Shown: piece by piece, positions 58,158 to 64,000 of the stretch
How positions within the stretch are numbered: the first letter of the stretch is position 1
Layout of the letters: every line of letters starts with the position of its first letter
NCBI RefSeq assembly: GCF_024207115.1
Contig: NZ_CP100128.1
Span: forward strand, 2,604,001-2,668,000
Reading direction: 5' to 3'
DNA length: 64,000 nt
From: Chromobacterium sp. IIBBL 290-4
GTDB lineage: Bacteria > Pseudomonadota > Gammaproteobacteria > Burkholderiales > Chromobacteriaceae
Position numbers and translations under genes: made by a program
The notes under the pieces: model-generated
The model's input: the letters and a program-made list of their open reading frames with translations, nothing else
Told to the model about the DNA's origin: nothing
Databases searched by the model: none

Positions 58158-58952
58158 GTGAACGATCAACTGGTGATAGCGGGCAGAACATTCCGCTCCC
58201 GTTTGCTGGTGGGGACCGGCAAATACAGCAGTTTCGAGCAGACGGCCGAGGCATTGGATGCGGCGGGCTGCGAAATCATCACGGCGGCGATCCGTCGGGT
58301 GAATCTGGGGCAGAATCCTAACGAGCCGAATTTGCTGGACTTTTTGCCGCAAAACCGGTATAACCTGCTACCCAATACGGCGGGCTGCTATTCCGCCGAC
58401 GATGCGATTCGCACCTTGCGCCTGGCGCGCGAGTTGCTGGACGACCACCGCTTCGTGAAGCTGGAAGTGCTGGGCGATCCTAATAATCTGTATCCCAACG
58501 TCAAAGAAACGCTGAAAGCCGCCGAGGTGCTGGTCGCTGAGGGTTTCGACGTGTTGGTCTATACCTCGGACGATCCCATCATCGCGCGCGAGCTGGAGCA
58601 AATCGGCTGCTGCGCGATCATGCCGCTGGCCAGCCTGATTGGCTCGGGGATGGGGATTCTGAATCCGTGGAATCTGCAATTGATTATCGAGCAGTCCAAG
58701 GTCCCGGTGATCGTGGATGCCGGCGTCGGCACCGCGTCCGACGCGGCGATCGCGATGGAATTGGGCTGCGACGGCGTGCTGATGAATACGGCGATCGCCG
58801 GCGCGCGACATCCGGTATTGATGGCGCGCGCAATGAAACTGGCCGTGGAAGCAGGCCGCGCCGCCTATCTGGCTGGCCGGATGCCGAAGCGTTTTTATAG
58901 TGCAACGCCAAGTTCTCCTAGTGAGGGGGTGATTTCTTCCGTCAAGTCGTGA
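58158..58952 (+). CDS. thiG: Thiazole synthase ThiG
   Basis: The 264-residue TIM-barrel enzyme builds the thiazole phosphate from deoxyxylulose phosphate, dehydroglycine and ThiS thiocarboxylate. Motifs are [30 protein letters not shown] (with the Schiff-base lysine), [16 protein letters not shown] and [30 protein letters not shown] at 58158 with AGGGG upstream gives the normal N-terminus; no ATG is placed suitably. The dehydroglycine source (ThiO or ThiH) is not in the window. Confidence 0.94.
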   Translation: MNDQLVIAGRTFRSRLLVGTGKYSSFEQTAEALDAAGCEIITAAIRRVNLGQNPNEPNLLDFLPQNRYNLLPNTAGCYSADDAIRTLRLARELLDDHRFVKLEVLGDPNNLYPNVKETLKAAEVLVAEGFDVLVYTSDDPIIARELEQIGCCAIMPLASLIGSGMGILNPWNLQLIIEQSKVPVIVDAGVGTASDAAIAMELGCDGVLMNTAIAGARHPVLMARAMKLAVEAGRAAYLAGRMPKRFYSATPSSPSEGVISSVKS

Positions 58953-59026
58953 CGTTTTTCTGGCTCAAGAGGGCCGCGCCGCAGGCGCAAAACGCCACAA
59001 GATGGCCTGACGTCGATCTTTAGACT

Positions 59027-59054
59027 TTTACAAACCCGACAACATTGCTAAAAT
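59027..59054 (+). promoter_or_regulatory. Promoter of the rpsU-yqeY-dnaG-rpoD operon
   Basis: TTTACA (59027-59032) and TAAAAT (59049-59054) are 16 bases apart, 62 bases before rpsU. Confidence 0.6.
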
Positions 59055-59115
59055 GCTGTTTTTACAGGCAGAGGTTTTGTCCTTTGCCCTAAAAGAAATC
59101 AAGGACCCTTAAGTA

Positions 59116-59328
59116 ATGCCGAATATTCGCGTTAAAGAGAACGAACCGTTCGAAGTAGCTCTGCGTCGCTTCAAGCGCGCTGTGGAAAAGACTGGTCTGC
59201 TGACCGAACTGCGCGCCCGCGAGTTCTACGAAAAGCCGACCACCGAGCGCAAGCGCAAGCACGCTGCCGCGGTTAAGCGCCACTACAAGCGCATCCGCAG
59301 CCAAATGCTGCCGCCGAAACTCTACTAA
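59116..59328 (+). CDS. rpsU: 30S ribosomal protein S21
   Basis: The 70-residue basic protein starts [20 protein letters not shown] and ends MLPPKLY, and is full length. S21 is needed for initiation on messages with structured leaders. It opens the macromolecular synthesis operon that joins translation (S21), replication (primase) and transcription (sigma-70). A hairpin with a short T run lies 24 bases after the stop. Confidence 0.97.
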   Translation: MPNIRVKENEPFEVALRRFKRAVEKTGLLTELRAREFYEKPTTERKRKHAAAVKRHYKRIRSQMLPPKLY

Positions 59329-59351
59329 GAGTTTTCAGGCATCAAGCAGGA

Positions 59352-59374
59352 CCGCAGGCCATGCCTGCGGTTTT
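59352..59374 (+). terminator. Partial terminator between rpsU and yqeY
   Basis: CCGCAGGC/GCCTGCGG with a CAT loop is followed by TTTTG. A partial terminator after rpsU is known in the E. coli operon, where it keeps primase levels below those of S21. Confidence 0.6.
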
Positions 59375-59442
59375 GCCATTTGTACTTCCGAATTTTCTCT
59401 TCGCTGCCGTCTGGCGGCGCCTGAATCCCGAGTGAGCACGAC

Positions 59443-59889
59443 ATGAGCCTCAAAGTTCGCATTTCCGACGACATGAAGTCCGCGATGAAAGCCAAGGAAG
59501 CCGTCCGCCTGGCCACGATCCGCTTGTTGATGGCTGCCATCAAGCAGAAGGAAGTGGATGAGCGCGTAGAGCTGGACGATGCCGCCATCACTGCCGTGAT
59601 CGATAAAATGATCAAGCAGCGCCGCGACTCCATCAGCCAGTTCCAGGCCGCTCAGCGTCAGGATCTGGCGGACAAGGAACAGGCCGAAGTGGACGTGCTG
59701 TCCGGCTATATGCCGCAGCCGCTCAGCCAGGCGGAAATCGAGGCGCTGATCGCTCAGGCAGTGGCGGATACCGGCGCCGCCGGCATGCAGGACATGGGCA
59801 AGGTGATGGGCGCGCTGCGCCCGCAGCTGGCCGGCCGCGCCGATATGGCGCAAGTGTCCGCGCTGATCAAGGCCAAGCTGGCCGCGTAA
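59443..59889 (+). CDS. yqeY: GatB/YqeY domain protein
   Basis: The 148-residue protein matches the YqeY family, the free-standing version of the tail domain of the GatB amidotransferase subunit. Segments are MKSAMKAKEAVRLATIRLLMAAIKQKEVD and YMPQPLSQAEIEALI, with AAGMQDMGKVMGALRPQLAGRADM near the C-terminus. A tRNA-related role has been proposed but its function is not established. It sits between rpsU and dnaG, a common betaproteobacterial arrangement. Confidence 0.9.
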   Translation: MSLKVRISDDMKSAMKAKEAVRLATIRLLMAAIKQKEVDERVELDDAAITAVIDKMIKQRRDSISQFQAAQRQDLADKEQAEVDVLSGYMPQPLSQAEIEALIAQAVADTGAAGMQDMGKVMGALRPQLAGRADMAQVSALIKAKLAA

Positions 59890-59906
59890 GCGGCGGGTAA
59901 TCGGAT

Positions 59907-61706
59907 TTGATTCCGCAGGATTTCATCGATCAACTGCTGTCCCGCGTCGACATCGTCGACGTGGTGGATCGCTACGTCCCCTTGAAGAGGGGCGGCCAGA
60001 ACTATATGGCCTGCTGCCCCTTTCACAAGGAAAAATCGCCCTCATTTACGGTAAGTCCCAGCAAGCAGTTTTATCACTGCTTTGGTTGCGGCGCGCATGG
60101 CTCGGCCATCGGCTTCGTGATGGAGTATCAAGGCATCGGCTTCATCGATGCAGTGAAGATGCTGGCCGAAGGCATAGGCATGCAAGTGCCGAACGAGCGC
60201 AGCGCCAATCCGGAGGCCAGCCGCCAAGCGCGTGAAAAGCAGGTGTCGCTGGAGCAGTTGATGCAGCTGGCCAGCGATTATTACCGCCGCGAGCTGAAAA
60301 CCGCGCCCAATGCCATCGCCTACTGCAAGGGGCGGGGGCTGTCCGGCGAGATCGCCGCCCGCTTCGGTCTGGGTTATGCCCCTGACGGCTGGCAGAACCT
60401 GGAGGCGGTGACCGCCAACTACCAGGATGAAAAGCTGGTGGAGGCCGGGTTGGTGATCGTGGCCGAAGACAGCGGCCGCCGTTACGACCGCTTCCGCGAT
60501 CGTCTGATGTTTCCGATCCGCAATCAGCGCGGCGCCATCGTCGGTTTCGGCGGACGGGTGCTGGGCAAGGGCGAGCCGAAGTATCTGAACTCGCCGGAAA
60601 CGCCGCTGTTCGAGAAAGGCCGCGAGCTGTACGGCCTGTACGAGGCGCGGCAGGCGATCCGGGATAAAAACCGGGTGCTGGTGGTCGAAGGCTATATGGA
60701 CGTGGTGGCCCTGGCGCAGTATGGCGTCGGCTACGCGGTGGCTACGCTGGGCACCGCCACCACCGGCGAGCATGTGCGCAAGCTGCTCAAGCATGCCGAC
60801 CAGATCTACTTCTGTTTCGACGGCGACGCCGCCGGGCAGAAGGCGGCCTGGAGAGCGCTGGAAAACAGCTTGCCGCAGCTGGTGGACGGCAAGTCGCTGA
60901 ACTTCCTGTTTCTGCCGACCGAGCATGATCCGGACAGTTATGTCCGCGAATTCGGCTCGGATGCGTTTGAGGAAGTGTTGACGCAGCAAAGTCTGCCGCT
61001 GTCGGTGTATTTCACCCGCGAGCTGTGCCGCGGCGTCAACCTCGGCACGCCGGAAGGGCAGGCCGAGCTGATCCGCGAAGCCAAGCCGCTGTTGTCGCAA
61101 ATCGCCGCGCCGGCCTTGGGTTACATGATACGCAAGCGTCTGGCGGAGATGGCCGGCATCGAAGTGGACGAGCTGGACATGCTGACCAGCGGCAAGCCGC
61201 GGCCTGAAAAGGAACGCGGCGGCCGGGGTAGCGGCCGGCGAGATTACAAGCTGCCGGCGGAGTCGCAGCGGGTGGTCAACACCACCATGGTGAAGAAGCT
61301 GATCAAATGGCTGCTGATGAACCCGCAATGGGCGGGCGACGTCAAGCTGCCGGACAGCCTGGCGCTGTCGGATGAGCTGGCTTGCTTCGCCATGCTGGCG
61401 GAGCGGGTGCTGGATCATGGCGAATCGCCGAATACGGCGCAGTTGATAGAGGGCCTGCGCGGCACGCCGCACGAAGGCCTGATCGACAGCGTGCTGCTGC
61501 AGGCGATGCAAGATCCGGACGAGTTCGCCGACCCCAGCGACGACGATAGGCAGCTGTTTCAGGACGGCAATGTCCGTCTGCTGAAAATGCTGCATGCGGA
61601 GCAGCTGGAGCGGCTAAAACTGAAGGACCGGCACGAAGGACTGACTTCCGAGGAAAAAGTCCTGATGGGCCAGTTGTTGCGGGAAATGTTCTCGTCGCCG
61701 AACTAA
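59907..61706 (+). CDS. dnaG: DNA primase
   Basis: The 599-residue primase has the N-terminal zinc domain ([12 protein letters not shown] and [11 protein letters not shown]). The catalytic TOPRIM domain carries [11 protein letters not shown] and [18 protein letters not shown]-terminal helicase-interacting domain follows at about residues 450-599. It starts at TTG (59907), a rare initiation codon, with no strong ribosome site; the conserved N-terminus [19 protein letters not shown] fixes this start. Low translation would suit a protein needed in small amounts. Confidence 0.96.
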   Translation: MIPQDFIDQLLSRVDIVDVVDRYVPLKRGGQNYMACCPFHKEKSPSFTVSPSKQFYHCFGCGAHGSAIGFVMEYQGIGFIDAVKMLAEGIGMQVPNERSANPEASRQAREKQVSLEQLMQLASDYYRRELKTAPNAIAYCKGRGLSGEIAARFGLGYAPDGWQNLEAVTANYQDEKLVEAGLVIVAEDSGRRYDRFRDRLMFPIRNQRGAIVGFGGRVLGKGEPKYLNSPETPLFEKGRELYGLYEARQAIRDKNRVLVVEGYMDVVALAQYGVGYAVATLGTATTGEHVRKLLKHADQIYFCFDGDAAGQKAAWRALENSLPQLVDGKSLNFLFLPTEHDPDSYVREFGSDAFEEVLTQQSLPLSVYFTRELCRGVNLGTPEGQAELIREAKPLLSQIAAPALGYMIRKRLAEMAGIEVDELDMLTSGKPRPEKERGGRGSGRRDYKLPAESQRVVNTTMVKKLIKWLLMNPQWAGDVKLPDSLALSDELACFAMLAERVLDHGESPNTAQLIEGLRGTPHEGLIDSVLLQAMQDPDEFADPSDDDRQLFQDGNVRLLKMLHAEQLERLKLKDRHEGLTSEEKVLMGQLLREMFSSPN

Positions 61707-61735
61707 CGGGTTCGGCGGAAAAACTCAAGTGGTTG

Positions 61736-61744
61736 TGTTATAAT
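61736..61744 (+). promoter_or_regulatory. Extended -10 promoter ahead of rpoD
   Basis: A perfect TATAAT at 61739-61744 is preceded by TG one base upstream, an extended -10 element. It lies 40 bases before the rpoD ATG and would let sigma-70 be made apart from rpsU-dnaG. Confidence 0.6.
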
Positions 61745-61783
61745 CAACTGTTTTTTTCGGCTTTTTTTCAAGCAGGAAGCGAA

Positions 61784-63709
<1,926 letters not shown>

Positions 63710-63733
63710 GCGCCACGCTTGAAATGTCTGGAG

Positions 63734-63770
63734 TCCCCAAGCCGCTTGAATAAAGGGCTTGGGGATTTTT
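63734..63770 (+). terminator. Intrinsic terminator after rpoD
   Basis: TCCCCAAGCC pairs with GGCTTGGGGA across a twelve-base loop, followed by a T run. Confidence 0.85.
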
Positions 63771-63787
63771 GTTTTCCTCGCTATAAT
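63759..63787 (+). promoter_or_regulatory. tRNA promoter whose -35 lies in the rpoD terminator
   Basis: TTGGGG (63759-63764) and TATAAT (63782-63787) are 17 bases apart, with the expected start near 63794, eight bases before the mature tRNA. The -35 element is the 3' arm of the rpoD terminator stem. Confidence 0.6.
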
Positions 63788-63801
63788 GGCCCTCTCTTTC
63801 A

Positions 63802-63880
<79 letters not shown>

Positions 63881-63886
63881 GAATTC

Positions 63887-63913
63887 AAAAAGCCGCGCGA
63901 TGCGCGGCTTTTT
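63887..63913 (+). terminator. Intrinsic terminator after the tRNA gene
   Basis: AAAAAGCCGCGC pairs with GCGCGGCTTTTT. The remaining 87 bases to the window end show no gene I can support. Confidence 0.88.
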
Positions 63914-64000
63914 CATATCCCCTGTCCGCGCAGCTTCGCTTTGCCATATCAGGCGCTATTTGTGCTTCTAATGATTTCCGCATGCCAATTTCCCGCCTGT

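Overview
The window is high-GC and gene-dense. It carries housekeeping blocks in the order typical of betaproteobacteria of the Neisseriales, and the combination points to a Chromobacterium-like member of the Chromobacteriaceae. That combination is a complete type II secretion operon, an arcDABC arginine deiminase operon, carA and carB split by another gene, and rpsU-yqeY-dnaG-rpoD. The genus is inferred from gene content only. No insertion sequence, prophage, CRISPR array or rRNA was seen. There is one tRNA gene, tRNA-Ile with anticodon CAU.

Layout. 1-4 kb: zapD (cut by the window edge), yacG, amiC-tsaE on the minus strand, queG diverging from tsaE, and a MaoC hydratase. 4-8 kb: etfBA and a large acyl-CoA dehydrogenase that probably passes electrons to it. 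8-19 kb: gspCDEFGHIJKLMN, a full type II secretion operon lacking only the prepilin peptidase. 19-32 kb: carA, a LysE-type exporter, carB, greA, a DUF4149 protein, yhbY, rlmE, ftsH, a frameshifted DJ-1/PfpI gene, folP and glmM. 32-34.5 kb: an ExeM-type secreted nuclease with a C-terminal membrane anchor, followed by an overlapping rhombosortase gene. 34.5-42.6 kb: alr, dedA, an FKBP isomerase, a DUF2189 membrane protein, hprA, DUF1841, glutathione peroxidase, trmB, an epimerase-like protein and a 2Fe-2S flavin reductase. 42.6-48.4 kb: a 43-residue DUF3149 membrane protein behind an FNR/ANR-type promoter, then arcDABC. 48.4-52.6 kb: a small protein, a patatin-like protein with a degenerate active site, and a PadR-controlled four-gene envelope module. 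52.6-64 kb: apt, a purine permease, gmk-rpoZ-spoT-thiS-thiG, rpsU-yqeY-dnaG-rpoD and the tRNA.

How the genes connect. The secretion operon, the nuclease and the rhombosortase fit one pathway: export across the outer membrane, then processing and release of an anchored substrate. The DUF3149 gene and arcDABC lie side by side, each with an anaerobox-like site, and form an oxygen-limitation island. The PadR module (regulator, DUF1700 protein, a second helical-domain membrane protein and a periplasmic repeat protein) has two copies of a CCTTG-N5-CAAGG operator and is the least described unit. The carA leader has a promoter, a strong hairpin and an intrinsic terminator ahead of the start codon, which suggests attenuation.
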